Assembly (NCBI GenBank): GCA_963734625.1
Contig: CAVTHW010000003.1
Span: 620,001-684,000, forward strand
Source of the DNA: CAVTHW01 sp963734625
GTDB lineage: Bacteria; Acidobacteriota; Terriglobia; Bryobacterales; Bryobacteraceae
Reading direction: 5' to 3'
DNA: 64,000 nucleotides
Below the pieces are notes generated by a model. That model was given only the letters and a program-made list of their open reading frames with translations. It did no database searches and was not told the DNA's origin. Shown piece after piece: positions 26,586 through 36,157 of this stretch (position 1 is its first letter; every line of letters begins with the position of its first letter). The position numbers were made by a program, and so were the translations under genes.

Positions 26586-28222
26586 TCACCTCTTCTCAAC
26601 CTCCGCCTGGAGAGTGCGCCGGGCGCCTTCCGGCGTCACCCGCCAATTGTCGTCGGGCTTCAGGGGCAGGCCGCGGCGCTCGGTGAAGTACCTGACGATG
26701 AGATCCCGCACGTCTTCATTCGACTGCCAAAGCACCCTGGCTTTGCGGAACACGTCGTAGCCGCCGCGCCCGCTGGCGCGATAGTTGTTGATGGCGATGC
26801 GCAGTTTCTGGGCTGGGAAGCAGCGGACGTCCCCGCCAGCGGAGGTTCTGAATGCGCTCACCGGCGCGCCGGGTCAGGTCGATTTCGTAAGTCACGCCCT
26901 GAGCCGTATCGTAATAGAAGCCAGCCACGCCGCGGTTGATGAGCGGGCCCTGCGCGCAGAGCGCGTCCCGGCAGGACAAGTAGTAACGCGCCGAGTTCTC
27001 GAGAGCGGCCTTGACCATCCGTCCATCGCCCTCGACGGCGTATAACTCGTTTTCGTAAGGGTAGAGCGCGGCGATCTCTCGGACCGTCAACCGGACCCTT
27101 GCGGATGCGGACTCCGAGATCGAACATCGACGCGAAAGACACATCGGCCTGGGCATAGTGCAACTGCACCTCGTGAATCGCGTCCACCAGCGCGTTGTCC
27201 CGCACGCGTCCCAGGGCGCCGGATAAATCGGCAGCCGACTCGAATAGCGGTGTCTTCAGATAGCGCTCCGCCGAATCGTGGTACGGCTGGGCCAGGCTGA
27301 GGACCTCCGGGTCGGCCGCTACCTGCTTGCCCGCCGGGATGAGGCTGCTGCGCTTATCGGTCAGCTTCCAGCCCGCCGCCGTCTTCTCCAGAACGAAATC
27401 GAGACGAGCCAGAGACGCGCCCCAGTTCTTGGGCTGTACCAGCAGGACGCTTCCCACGCGCAGCCCGGCCTGCTGCTGATGACTATGGCCGTAGACGATG
27501 GCATCGATTCCCGGCACGCGTTCGGCGACGGCGGTGACCATGTTGTCGCCGCCATGCCCGAGTCCCGCATGGATCGCGACCACGACCAGGTCCGGACGCT
27601 GCCGCTGGCGGACTTCCCGCACCGCGGCTTCGGCCGCCTCCACTCCGGCCAGACAGCGCAAAGCGCCGTCGCCTGCTTCCGCCGCGACGGCGCAAACCGA
27701 GGGCGTCGTGATGCCGACGATCGCCACCCTGACACCGCCGACGGTCTTCACCACGTAGGCATCGAACCGTTTGAGCCCGGCGCCGGGGCCGGGAATCACG
27801 TTCGCCGAAAGCCAGGGAAACCGCGCATCGGCGCGGGCGCTCTCCAGATTCTTCAGGCCGAAGTCGAATTCATGGTTCCCGAGCACCATGGCCGCGTAGC
27901 CCAGTTCGTCCATGGCCAGCATCATGGGGTCCTGGCGAGCCTTGCCGTCGCGCAGGCTGTCCTGGTAAACGGACTCCAGCGGCGAACCCTGGATGGTGTC
28001 GCCGCAGTCGATCAGCAGGGTGTTCGGGTTCTCGGACCGCGCCTGGCGGATCAGGGTCGCGATCTTGGCCAGGCCGCGCTCGGCCGGCTTGCCGGTGTAG
28101 TAGTCATAGGGGTAGATATAGCCGTGCAGGTCGGTGGTGGCCAGCAGCGTGACCGTAACGCTCTCGGCGCGCAGCGCGCAGGCGAGAACCAGACACGCAA
28201 TGATGAAGCGGCGGGTGCGCAC
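26586..28222 (-). CDS. 2',3'-cyclic-nucleotide phosphodiesterase / 5'-nucleotidase family (split by two frameshifts)
   Basis: The start is GTG 28222, with a signal peptide (RFIIACLVLACALRAE). The N-terminal metallophosphatase domain is clear: LLATTDLHGYIYPYDYY, LLIDCGDTIQGSPL, VLGNHEFDFG and YGHSHQQ. The DYYTGK and GLAKIATLIRQAR segments resemble CpdB. After FDLGVRIRKGPV the frame changes near 27090 (next frame reads RLTVREIAALYPYENELY). It changes again near 26840, leading into LRIAINNYRASGRGGYD, the nucleotide-binding motif of the C-terminal domain. Rejoined, the protein is about 545 residues. It would degrade periplasmic nucleotides for phosphate and nucleoside salvage. It is convergent with the glycosyltransferase gene. 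Confidence 0.84.
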
Positions 28223-28447
28223 GCGATTAGTTTCCAGTATAACCGTCGGTCATGCTCAGTTCGCGTGGTCCGCCGAGATCTTGCTGGCTTTGATTGCGCT
28301 CACTCGCGAAGTTCCTGATTCAACGCTGTTTGGCGGTGGCCTCTGCCAGAGGATTCGCGAGTTTTCGAGTTCCGGACGCAAGTAATTCATTCCAGGTGAG
28401 TTGTGCCATATATTGGATCAGCCATTTTGAATACTAAGTTTTCTAGG

Positions 28448-28476
28448 TTGACAACATAGCTTTTCTGTGATAGATT
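28448..28476 (+). promoter_or_regulatory. Strong promoter TTGACA-N17-TAGATT
   Basis: A perfect -35 (TTGACA 28448-28453) and a good -10 (TAGATT 28471-28476) are separated by 17 bases, in a locally AT-rich stretch. The ATG at 28483 lies six bases after the -10, so the transcript should be leaderless. Confidence 0.7.
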
Positions 28477-28482
28477 TTAGTT

Positions 28483-29162
28483 ATGGCAGACGGTAATCGA
28501 CAGTTTCTGGCGAAGGTCTGGCAGCCACTGTTTAGGGGGTTCAGTCGCACGATCGAGCGCGCATGCCTCCGACGCGACGCCTACCTCGATCACGTCTTCG
28601 CCCACGAAGCCAAGGCACTCAAGCAGGAAATCCCCTGCCGCAACTCTCCAGCCGCCCGCACTTACCTGCAGAACGAACTCGAAAAGCTCGACCGTGTTTC
28701 CGTCAACTTCTCTCTTTCTCCCACCACCATTGATTCGGTCAACCGCGTCTGTGAGGAACTGAACGTCGTTCGAGACTGCTTTATTAACCGTGTGCTGTTC
28801 CTCCTGGTCGCGGACATGAACACAGGCGAAGCCATCACCAGCATTGAGCTTCGGAGAGATCTCCCCGACTTCCTTGCCGGTCACGACCGTGACTTCATCT
28901 ACGCTCCTCTTTGGGGCGGGAGCTTGCGTGCAGTTTCGGAGATCGTCAGGTCCGATCCGCCCATTTTGGGCGCTGCGGCAACATCATCGACGACCGTCCG
29001 GGAAGCGGGGGGACGAATCCGTCGAACTGCTTCACGCCTGCCCGATCATGCCAGAGAATGTTCTCGCAATAGACCTCCTGAGCAGACGTCATCGCGCTGA
29101 ACTGCTACATGCCTGACGAGTTGCAGATCCCAGACTCCCCTGCGTCAAAGCGCGTCCATTGA
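28483..29162 (+). pseudogene. Unknown protein with ribbon-helix-helix-like segment, broken by about three frameshifts
   Basis: The first ~160 residues are in one frame. They include a segment (VSVNFSLSPTTIDSVNRVC, then VVRDCFINRVLFLLVA) that looks like a ribbon-helix-helix DNA-binding unit. Beyond about 28965 the coding character moves to the frame reading FGRCGNIIDDRPGSG. After a run of six G near 29008 it moves to the frame reading ESVELLHACPIMPENVLAID. After about 29079 it moves to the frame reading ADVIALNCYMPDELQIPDSP, ending at TGA 29160-29162. Rejoined it would be about 225 residues. I cannot name the family. Either assembly errors or true decay could explain the breaks. Confidence 0.5.
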
Positions 29163-29247
29163 AGGGCTAGGAGGAAATCCTGGGTGAAATCACAAACGGA
29201 GATCCCGGCGATCCGAAGCCGGAAGACGAAAGGAAGTAATCGATCGA

Positions 29248-29530
29248 ATGATCACTCCCACTCAACATGCGGCGGCCGTGCCACGCCAGCGTGCAATCCC
29301 GCCATTCGTCGAGTTCCTCCTTGACGAGTTCGGCGAGCGTCTTTATGACGGGCGAGGCGCCATTCGGAGTCTTCCTCACCCGACGGAGCGTCCGGCGTAT
29401 GGAACAGTCATTCGGCCGTCGCCCCGTGGCTAAGATGTCCGAGTACTTCGGCGTATACAAGGTAGAGGACAGCCGCGACGGAACCACAATTACGGTCGGC
29501 CACCGCTCAAAACGGATGAAGAGGAGCTGA
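29248..29530 (+). pseudogene. Small unknown protein, one frameshift
   Basis: The N-terminal part (PPFVEFLLDEFGERLYDGRG) and the C-terminal part (VRRMEQSFGRRPVAKMSEYF, then ITVGHRSKRMKR) lie in two frames that meet near 29360. Joined, they give about 93 residues ending at 29530. The basic C-terminus and overall style resemble small proteins from accessory or plasmid regions. No family is recognised. The next gene begins five bases later, so the two were probably one operon. Confidence 0.45.
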
Positions 29531-29535
29531 ACCCA

Positions 29536-29996
29536 ATGGCAGATAACAGCAATGTCCACGCAACCACAGCGATGCCTGATAAGGAATTGGACGATTTCGA
29601 CGATTGGTGGGCGGAATTCTCAAGGGAGTCGCAGGCTCTCCAGCGGCGGAGGCAGCAAGTCGGGCTTTCTGATCTGATTTATTCCGGCCTGATCACACCC
29701 CCGATGGACCTTGAAGCGGACTACACGCCGGACGAGAACAACCCAACCAGGAACACTTTCGGCTGAAAGCCACGATTCAGCGCGACGGTTCGGTGAAGGT
29801 AGGGGATAGGGCGTATTCGTCGGTTTCGAGGGCAGCGAGCATGGCTCAGCAGCCGCTTCATACCAAACCCCAGAGCTACGAGAAGCACAAAGTGAACGGC
29901 TGGGAATTCTGGTCATTCCGAGATCCGAAGACGGGCAATTTGCGAAAGATCGACGAAATGCGCAGCGAGTATGTAACGAGGACCGCAAAGACGTGA
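29536..29996 (+). pseudogene. RAMA-type modified-DNA-reader domain protein, one frameshift
   Basis: A GAGGAG site precedes ATG 29536. The first frame encodes an acidic N-terminus and VGLSDLIYSGLITPP. The frame shifts near 29757, where dropping one base gives HFRLKATIQRDGSVKVGDRA and then YSSVSRAASMA and NGWEFWSFRDP. The order DLI.aGl, ATI..DG, Y.S.S.AA, NGW.FW is the signature of the RAMA domain (restriction enzyme adenine methylase associated), thought to read modified DNA in restriction-modification contexts. Rejoined length is about 153 residues. No nuclease or methylase is adjacent. The family call rests on motif order only. Confidence 0.55.
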
Positions 29997-30043
29997 CTGC
30001 GCGAGTCACAAGGCAATAACGCCTATCCTGCTGTGGAGGACTT

Positions 30044-30573
30044 ATGATTCATCTCCCCCACGGAACCTACATGAAGCTCATTCGGTTTGCCGGTGGCGTT
30101 GGCGGTGACGCCCGTGTCGCGCTTTACCTCATTGATGGGGGGACCTTCCTCTTCGTTGGCTATTGGCGAGGATATGAACTGACCATGGCGGGCGGTTGCT
30201 GGGTGCAGGACGGTGACGGTCTTCGGCTTCAAGGGGCAGCTCGGGTCTCTCATGATGGATTGTCCTCCCTTTAAAACAGATTACTGCCCGTACTTCCGGG
30301 AGTACACGATAGAGTCCGAATCGACGACACCAAAGCTGATCGCAACGGACCAGAGCGAAGCTTGGAGCCTCCTGAGTTGGGCTCCGTTGACCTATGTTGG
30401 TCCCGATCAGATCATCGATGCGCCGGGTCTCACAACGTGGGGCGAGATCGCCGCTACAGCGCAGCAATTCGTGCTCGCTATGGGACGGTGACCTAGCCGC
30501 GGTCGCCGACGAGCTTGAGCAGCAGAGTGGCGCTATCCGAACCCGAGAGACGGCATGTGATTCAAACAAATGA
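30044..30573 (+). pseudogene. Unknown small protein, one or two frameshifts
   Basis: A GGAGG site precedes ATG 30044. The first frame encodes LPHGTYMKLIRFAGGVGGDA and LIDGGTFLFVGYWRGYELTM. From about 30250 the coding frame changes to one reading FKTDYCPYFREYTIESEST and then WSLLSWAPLTYVGPDQIIDA, with a stop at 30491. A further one-base shift there would extend it through LAAVADELEQQSGAIRTRE to TGA 30571-30573. No family is recognised; the protein appears soluble with a beta-rich N-terminal half. Confidence 0.42.
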
Positions 30574-30828
30574 CGTTATGCGCCCGAGCAAATCTCCCCG
30601 GAACAGCATAGCCTTCTCAGCCTTACAACCCCGCTCAGCCCGCGCCATTTGTGAGAGCTTGCAGCGTGCTGGCCGGGGTCAACGCAGCGTCCTGCCTGAG
30701 TCATGGCACCCTCGCAGACAGAATACTTCTGCCGAAATGGGAGAGGCGCCGACTGACCCGGACACCGCGCAACACCGCGCCAAATGGCCCTTGTGCGCGC
30801 ACGAAGAATCAAGACACGGGCCGTGTTG
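30574..30828. other. No recognisable gene
   Basis: Short open frames exist on both strands but none has a ribosome site, plausible start or family-like sequence. The stretch separates the accessory island from the cyclophilin promoter and may hold further decayed sequence. Confidence 0.4.
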
Positions 30829-30834
30829 TATAAT
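30829..30834 (+). promoter_or_regulatory. -10 box TATAAT of cyclophilin gene
   Basis: A perfect TATAAT ends nine bases before ATG 30844 (six before an in-frame GTG). The -35 region is poor. Confidence 0.5.
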
Positions 30835-30843
30835 CCGCAGGTG

Positions 30844-31503
30844 ATGAGCATCCTACGTCGTGTTTCCATTCTTCTATGTCTTGCGGGGCTCGCTTTGGCG
30901 GCGCAGACCGCTGCGCAGCTTCCCGCTCCTACGCCGGTGACGGCGCCGCGCGATCCCGGGCTCTACGCCCGCTTCGAGACGAGCCTGGGCAATATCACGG
31001 TCAGGTTGTATGACACCGAAACGCCCGTCACCGTCCAGAACTTCGTGGCCCTGGTCCAGGGCAAGAAGCCTTTTATCGATCCGAAGACGGGCCAGAAGGT
31101 CACCCGGCCCCTCTACGACGGCGTCACGTTCCATCGTGTCATCCCCGGCTTCATGATCCAGGGCGGCGACCCGACCGGGACTGGCGCTTACGACGCGGGC
31201 TTCACGATTCCGGACGAGTTCAGCCCCTCGCTTAAATTCGACCGCGCAGGCCGGCTGGCGATGGCCAACATAGGACGGAAGAATACCGGCGACTGCCAGT
31301 TCTTCATTACCGACGGGCCCACGCCGAGCCTCAACAACGTACACACCATCTTCGGGCAGGTGGTCGAAGGACAGAGCATCGTCACCAAGATCGCCAACGT
31401 TCCGCGCAACGCCAACGACAAACCGCGGACCCCGGTGGTGATCAGGCGCGTGGTGCTCGAGCGCGTAGGCCCGATGCCCGCGCCTCCAGCCGCGAAGAAG
31501 TGA
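30844..31503 (+). CDS. Exported cyclophilin-type peptidyl-prolyl cis-trans isomerase
   Basis: The 219-residue product has a signal peptide (VSILLCLAGLALAAQ) and a cyclophilin domain: FHRVIPGFMIQGGDPTGTG, the GRLAMAN segment, CQFFITDGPTPSLN and HTIFGQVVEG. It would catalyse proline isomerisation of folding proteins in the periplasm. A 25-residue Pro/Thr-rich linker separates signal and domain. The ATG at 30844 is chosen because it starts the signal peptide; the frame extends upstream without sense. Confidence 0.92.
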   Translation: MSILRRVSILLCLAGLALAAQTAAQLPAPTPVTAPRDPGLYARFETSLGNITVRLYDTETPVTVQNFVALVQGKKPFIDPKTGQKVTRPLYDGVTFHRVIPGFMIQGGDPTGTGAYDAGFTIPDEFSPSLKFDRAGRLAMANIGRKNTGDCQFFITDGPTPSLNNVHTIFGQVVEGQSIVTKIANVPRNANDKPRTPVVIRRVVLERVGPMPAPPAAKK

Positions 31504-31511
31504 GCAGCCCG

Positions 31512-32114
31512 TTACGGCCCTAGCGGGATTTCGAAGTAGAACAGTTCGCGGCGGGTGGGGGCTTCCTGAAGGCCGGTGATGTAGAGCCTCGCTCCCGGAC
31601 GGCTGGGGGCCTGGAAATACAAGAAGCCGCTCGCCGATTCGCCCGGCGGCAGCATCTTCGCCGCAAACGCCCGCCCGCCAATCTCCCAGGCCGTTAGCGG
31701 GTTCTTTGACTTGCCGATGCGCGGCAAGGGCGAAGGGAACCGGTCGGGATTCGGGCCCGGATTCTTCGCTCCTAGCGTTCGCGGGACATCCCCCGCCGGC
31801 GTAGCTTCCACTTTCTGGCGCGACATCGTTATGTACTCGGCCCGCATGCTCTCCAGAGACAGCGCGACCGGACCGTCGTTTTGAATCACCACCAGCACGG
31901 GAAGGATTCCGTACTGGTTCGGGTTCAGCGAGCCGAACGCCTCGCGGGTCTTCTCTTCTTTGTCGAAGGGCTCGGCTGCGATGGTGACCTTCTCGCTGGT
32001 CTGACGATAGGCGTAAGAGGCCGCCGGCTTGGCCTTGAACGGTTTCTCCTTGTCCGCCCCCGACGCCGCTACTATACTCAGGAGGAGAACGAACGACTTG
32101 AATGCCAGGCTCAT
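31512..32114 (-). CDS. Secreted protein of unknown function
   Basis: The 200-residue product has a signal peptide (FKSFVLLLSIVAASGAD). A mixed beta-rich domain follows, including VLVVIQNDGPVALSLESMRA and a C-terminal LYFEIPLGP-like end (LFYFEIPLGP). The pattern suggests an immunoglobulin-like domain, but I cannot assign it to a family. A GAGGAAG site precedes its ATG. That ATG lies 16 bases beyond the start codon of waaA-lpxK on the other strand, so the two divergent genes overlap at their 5' ends. Confidence 0.65.
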   Translation of the reverse strand: MSLAFKSFVLLLSIVAASGADKEKPFKAKPAASYAYRQTSEKVTIAAEPFDKEEKTREAFGSLNPNQYGILPVLVVIQNDGPVALSLESMRAEYITMSRQKVEATPAGDVPRTLGAKNPGPNPDRFPSPLPRIGKSKNPLTAWEIGGRAFAAKMLPPGESASGFLYFQAPSRPGARLYITGLQEAPTRRELFYFEIPLGP

Positions 32115-34473
32115 TTTCTTCCTCTACCGGACCATCGAGTGGGCCGCTTCTCCCTTCATCGTACTGTACTTCGCCTTCCGCATCCTGCGGGACCGCCGTT
32201 ATTTGAAACGATTCCAGGAGCGCCTCGGTTTCCTTCCCCGCGAGTTCAATCAGCCGCTGGCGGGCGCCATCTGGCTCCACGCGGTTTCGGTTGGCGAGGT
32301 GCTCTCCACAATCGGTTTGCTGCGCCTCCTCCGCGCGCGGCTGCCGTCCACGCGGCTATTCGTTTCGACCGCCACGCTGGCGGGGCGCGCGCTGGCCGAG
32401 GAGAAGCTTCAGGGCCTGGCCGACGGGGTCTTCTGGGCGCCGATCGACTATTGTTTCGCGGTGCGCCGGGTCTTGCGCACGCTGCGCCCCGGTGTGGTGG
32501 TGGTGGCCGAGACCGAGATCTGGCCGAACCTGTACCGGGAGGCCAAGCGCGGCGGCTGCAATCTGGTAATCGTCAACGGCCGGATTTCGGACAACGCTGA
32601 ACCCCGCTACCGGCGGCTGGCCTGGTTCTTCCGGTGCGTGCTCGAGCACCCGGATGCGATCCTGGCGCAAAGCGAGGTCAGCCGCCGGCGTTACCTGGCG
32701 CTCGGCGCGCCGGCGCGGAACGTCGTGAACGCGGGCAACCTGAAGTACGACTTCCAGCCCGGCGAGAACGCGATCCCGGCCGAGATCGCGGCGTTTGTGG
32801 AGCGCACGCGCCCGCGGGAGATCTGGATCGCGGCCAGCACCATGCCTCCGGCCGCGGCCGGCGACGTGGACGAGGACGACGCGGTGATCGACGCATTCCG
32901 CGCCCTGGCTCCGGCTCATGCGGGATTGTTGCTGGTCCTGGCGCCCAGGAAGCCGGAGCGGTTCGACACCGTAGCAGAGAAGCTGCGGGCGAGCGGTCTG
33001 GCGTTCGTCAGGCGCTCCAGGCTTGGCGCTGGAACGGACCTGCCGGCGCTGCCCGGCGTCCTTTTGGTGGACACGATCGGCGAGCTCGGCAGCTTGTTCG
33101 CGCTCGACAGCGTGGTGTTCATGGGAGGCTCGCTGGCGCGCCGCGGCGGCCACAATATCCTCGAACCGGCGTTCTTCGGCCGGCCCGTCATCGTCGGGCC
33201 GCACATGCAGAACTTCCCGGAGATCGCCGCGGAGTTTCAGGCCGGAGGCGGCTGCCTGAGCATCGAAGGGCCGGAGCAACTCGCCTCCGCCGTCGACCGA
33301 CTATTGCGCGAAACCGGCTTCACGGCTCAGATGGGCCTGGCGGCGCGGCGGCTGGCCGAGGCCAGGAGGGGCGCGACGGAACGCGCGGCCTCGGTGATCG
33401 CCGATTTGCACGCGCGCGCCCTGCCCCGATTTCTGCCGGTGTTCCCTCTGTGGCCGTTGCTGTGGCTGCTCTCGCGTTTGTGGCTGGCCGGCGCCGGGTG
33501 GAAACGCCGCCTGGATCAGGCCCGCCTCCAGCACCTGAGCACCCCTGTCGTGAGCGTCGGCAGTCTGAGCATGGGCGGCAGCGGTAAGACGCCCTTCGTT
33601 CTCTGGCTGGCCGCCTGGTGCCGGGAGGACGGCCTAAAGCCCGCGATCCTCACCCGCGGCTACCGCCGGCGTTCGCCGGAGGCAGTCACGATCCTCGACG
33701 CCGGGGTTGGTGCGCCGGTTGCACGGACGGGGGATGAAGCGCAGATCTTCGTTCGCTCCGGGGTCGCTCCGTTGGGCATCGGCGCGGACCGTGCGGCCGC
33801 CGGCCGGGCGCTCGAGGTACGCTTTCAGCCGGACTTGTTCATTCTGGACGACGGCTTTCAGCACCACCGCCTCGCGCGGGATCTGGATATCGTGCTGGTA
33901 GATGCGCTCGACCCGCTCGGCGGGGGAGCCTTGTTTCCTCTCGGGAAGCTGCGGGAGGCGCCCTCGGCCCTGTCGCGCGCCGGAGTATTCGTGATCACGC
34001 GCGCTGAGCGGGGCCGCGTTTACGCCGGCGTCGAAACGGCTTTGCGCGCACACAATCCCGAGGCGCCGATCTTCACTGCGAGGGTCGTTCCGGAGTGCTG
34101 CGTGGAATACGACTCGCGCGAGCAATTCGCCGTCGCTGAACTGCCGGGCTGCCGGGTCGCCGCGTTTTGCGGCTTGGCGAACCCAGGCTCGTTTTGGGCC
34201 ACGCTCGATGGGCTGGGCTGCCGGCCCGTGGCTCGCTGGGGATTCAGCGATCACCATCGTTACCTTCCGCTCGAGCTGCATCGCATTTCGGCTGACGCCC
34301 GCCGCCTCGGAGCGGAGGTCCTGCTCACCACGGAGAAAGACGCCATGAATCTGTGCGGCGAGGCCGGCAAGCACGTCGCTCCGCTGCGCCTGTGCTGGCT
34401 CGAGATCGGCCTGGAAGTGGACGGTGGGCGCGATCTCGTGGGAATCGTGGAGCGGCTCTTGACGATACACTGA
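32098..34473 (+). CDS. waaA-lpxK: Fused Kdo transferase (WaaA) and lipid A 4'-kinase (LpxK)
   Basis: The start is probably TTG 32098, with AGGAGGAG ten bases upstream. Residues 1-~440 are WaaA: an N-terminal membrane helix, WLHAVSVGEV with the catalytic Glu, ETEIWPNL, the MGGSLARRGGHNILEPA donor site. Residues ~450-790 are LpxK: a hydrophobic segment (PLLWLLSRLWLAG), the P-loop-like GSLSMGGSGKTP, LDDGFQHHRLARDLD and LTTEKDAMNL. WaaA adds Kdo to lipid IVA and LpxK phosphorylates the lipid A disaccharide, so both act on neighbouring steps at the inner-membrane face. No stop or frame change occurs at the junction (about base 33430). The two are normally separate genes. Confidence 0.9.
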   Translation: MNARLIFFLYRTIEWAASPFIVLYFAFRILRDRRYLKRFQERLGFLPREFNQPLAGAIWLHAVSVGEVLSTIGLLRLLRARLPSTRLFVSTATLAGRALAEEKLQGLADGVFWAPIDYCFAVRRVLRTLRPGVVVVAETEIWPNLYREAKRGGCNLVIVNGRISDNAEPRYRRLAWFFRCVLEHPDAILAQSEVSRRRYLALGAPARNVVNAGNLKYDFQPGENAIPAEIAAFVERTRPREIWIAASTMPPAAAGDVDEDDAVIDAFRALAPAHAGLLLVLAPRKPERFDTVAEKLRASGLAFVRRSRLGAGTDLPALPGVLLVDTIGELGSLFALDSVVFMGGSLARRGGHNILEPAFFGRPVIVGPHMQNFPEIAAEFQAGGGCLSIEGPEQLASAVDRLLRETGFTAQMGLAARRLAEARRGATERAASVIADLHARALPRFLPVFPLWPLLWLLSRLWLAGAGWKRRLDQARLQHLSTPVVSVGSLSMGGSGKTPFVLWLAAWCREDGLKPAILTRGYRRRSPEAVTILDAGVGAPVARTGDEAQIFVRSGVAPLGIGADRAAAGRALEVRFQPDLFILDDGFQHHRLARDLDIVLVDALDPLGGGALFPLGKLREAPSALSRAGVFVITRAERGRVYAGVETALRAHNPEAPIFTARVVPECCVEYDSREQFAVAELPGCRVAAFCGLANPGSFWATLDGLGCRPVARWGFSDHHRYLPLELHRISADARRLGAEVLLTTEKDAMNLCGEAGKHVAPLRLCWLEIGLEVDGGRDLVGIVERLLTIH

Positions 34474-34483
34474 GATTAGGCGT

Positions 34484-35702
34484 ATGTGGCATCTGGCCGC
34501 CGTGTTGGTTTTCGCGCTCTGGCAGGCCCCGGACTACGCTTCCGAAGGCCTGAAGGCGCTGGACGGCAAGAACTACGAGGCGGCCGCCCAACTGTTCGCC
34601 AAGGCGATCGAGGCCGATCCGAAGGACTACGCGGCGCACTTCAACCTGGGGCTGGCCTACAGCCTGCTCAACAAGAACGCGGAGGCGATCGAAGAGTACC
34701 GGCGGACTCTGGTCATCAAGCCGGACCTCTATGAGGCCGAGCTGAACCTGGGGATATTGCTCCTTGAGCAGAAGCAGCCGGGGGATGCGATTTGGCAGCT
34801 CCTGGACGCCGTAGCGCGGAAGCCCGCGGAATTCCGGCCGAACTTCTACCTGGCGGAGGCTTACCTGGCGGCGGGAAATCCGGGTAGAGCGGAAGAGGCA
34901 TACAAGAAGGCCGGGGAATTGAACCCGAAGTCGGCCGCGGTCCAGCTCGGGCTCGGCCGCAGCAGGGCTCGCCAGGACCGGCTGGCGGAGGGTGCGGCGA
35001 ACTTTCGCCAGGCCGCCGAACTCGACCCGGATTACAAGGATGCGCTGCTGGAACTGGCCACGCTCTATGAAAAGAGCGGGCGAACTCCCGAAGCCATCGA
35101 GACTGTACAAGCAGTTTCCCGACAATGTGGCGGTGCGCGAGCGCCTGGGCGAGTTGTTGATAGAGGCGGGCAAACCGGCCGAAGCCGTGCCGCACCTGGA
35201 GTGGGCCGTGGCCAAATCCCCGACCTCGGCCAACCGCCTGGCGTTGGCCACGGCTTATCGCCGCAGTGGCGCGCTGGCGAAGGCCGCGCCTCTGCTCCGG
35301 CAGGCCGCCGCCGATGAGCCGCGAAACACGGGTCTCATTATGATGTACGGCCGTGCGCTACGCGATCTCAGAAACTTCCAAGGCGCGGCGGATCAATTTT
35401 CGCGCGTAACGCAGATGACGCCCGGCTCCGTTGAAGCCTGGAACGAACTGGCGGCTATGCTGACCTCGCTCGAGGATTATCCTCAGGCGCTCGCCGCCCT
35501 GGACCGCGTGCGGACGCTTGGGGCGGAGATTGCGGGGAACTATTACTTGCGCGCTATCATCCTCGATAAGACCCGCCAAATCAAGCCAGCCATCGAGAGT
35601 TACCAGCAGTTCCTCGCAGCCAGCCAGGGCAAGAGCCCCAACGAGGAGTTCATAGCCCGGCAGCGGGTGCGCATTCTTCAGGACGGCTTGAAACGCCAAT
35701 GA
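34484..35702 (+). CDS. TPR-repeat protein (one frameshift)
   Basis: A short hydrophobic N-terminus (MWHLAAVLVFALWQ) acts as signal or anchor. About ten tetratricopeptide repeats follow, for example NYEAAAQLFAKAIEADPKDY and AAHFNLGLAYSLLNKNAEAI. One extra base near 35105 shifts the frame; without it the sequence runs IELYKQFPDNVAVRERLGEL onward to the stop at 35702, about 406 residues. It is the first of three tightly packed genes, the next overlapping its stop (ATGA). TPR proteins of this kind scaffold envelope complexes or glycosylation; partner unknown. Confidence 0.82.
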
Positions 35703-36157
35703 CCACAGCGCAAATCATCCTCGCCGCTCCACTGCTGACGCTGCTCGGCGCGGCGAGCCTGCGGGCCGATCTCTCCAAGGCCAAGGCCGAGCCCGGACTG
35801 GAGAAGCGCGCCCGTCTGGCCCTGGATAACGCCAACACCCAGTTCCGCGTGGCCTCCACGGCCTGCAAGAATGACGACATGAAGAGCGCGGTGGTGGCGC
35901 TCGAGGAAGTGCGCGATTCCGTAGAACTGGCCTACACGTCGTTGCGGCAAACTAACAGGAAGCCCCGTAATTCGGGAGACTACAAGAACCTTGAGATCAA
36001 GACGCGGCAGCTTCTGAAAAACCTCGAGGATCTCCGCCAGCGGATGGCGGTGGATGAACGCGAGCACGTTGAAAGCGTCGCCGCCTATGTCCAGCAGATC
36101 CACGACGAAGTGTTGAACGCGGTGATGGGGATCACCAAAGCGGGGACGGCCAAATGA
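35699..36157 (+). CDS. Secreted helical protein of unknown function
   Basis: The 152-residue product has a signal peptide ending near LGAASLRAD. The rest is highly charged and helical with coiled-coil character (KNLEIKTRQLLKNLEDLRQR). The ATG overlaps the stop of the TPR gene and its own stop overlaps the next ATG, both as ATGA, so all three are translationally coupled. No family is recognised. A periplasmic role alongside the TPR protein is likely from context only. Confidence 0.65.
   Translation: MTTAQIILAAPLLTLLGAASLRADLSKAKAEPGLEKRARLALDNANTQFRVASTACKNDDMKSAVVALEEVRDSVELAYTSLRQTNRKPRNSGDYKNLEIKTRQLLKNLEDLRQRMAVDEREHVESVAAYVQQIHDEVLNAVMGITKAGTAK

Noticed and set aside
27278..28318. A 346-codon open frame on the plus strand
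   Set aside because: Antisense to the phosphodiesterase gene; no family-like sequence.
29167..29559. A 130-codon minus-strand frame in the accessory island
   Set aside because: The plus strand gives coherent, ribosome-site-bearing genes here once frame changes are allowed; the minus frame has no start signal.
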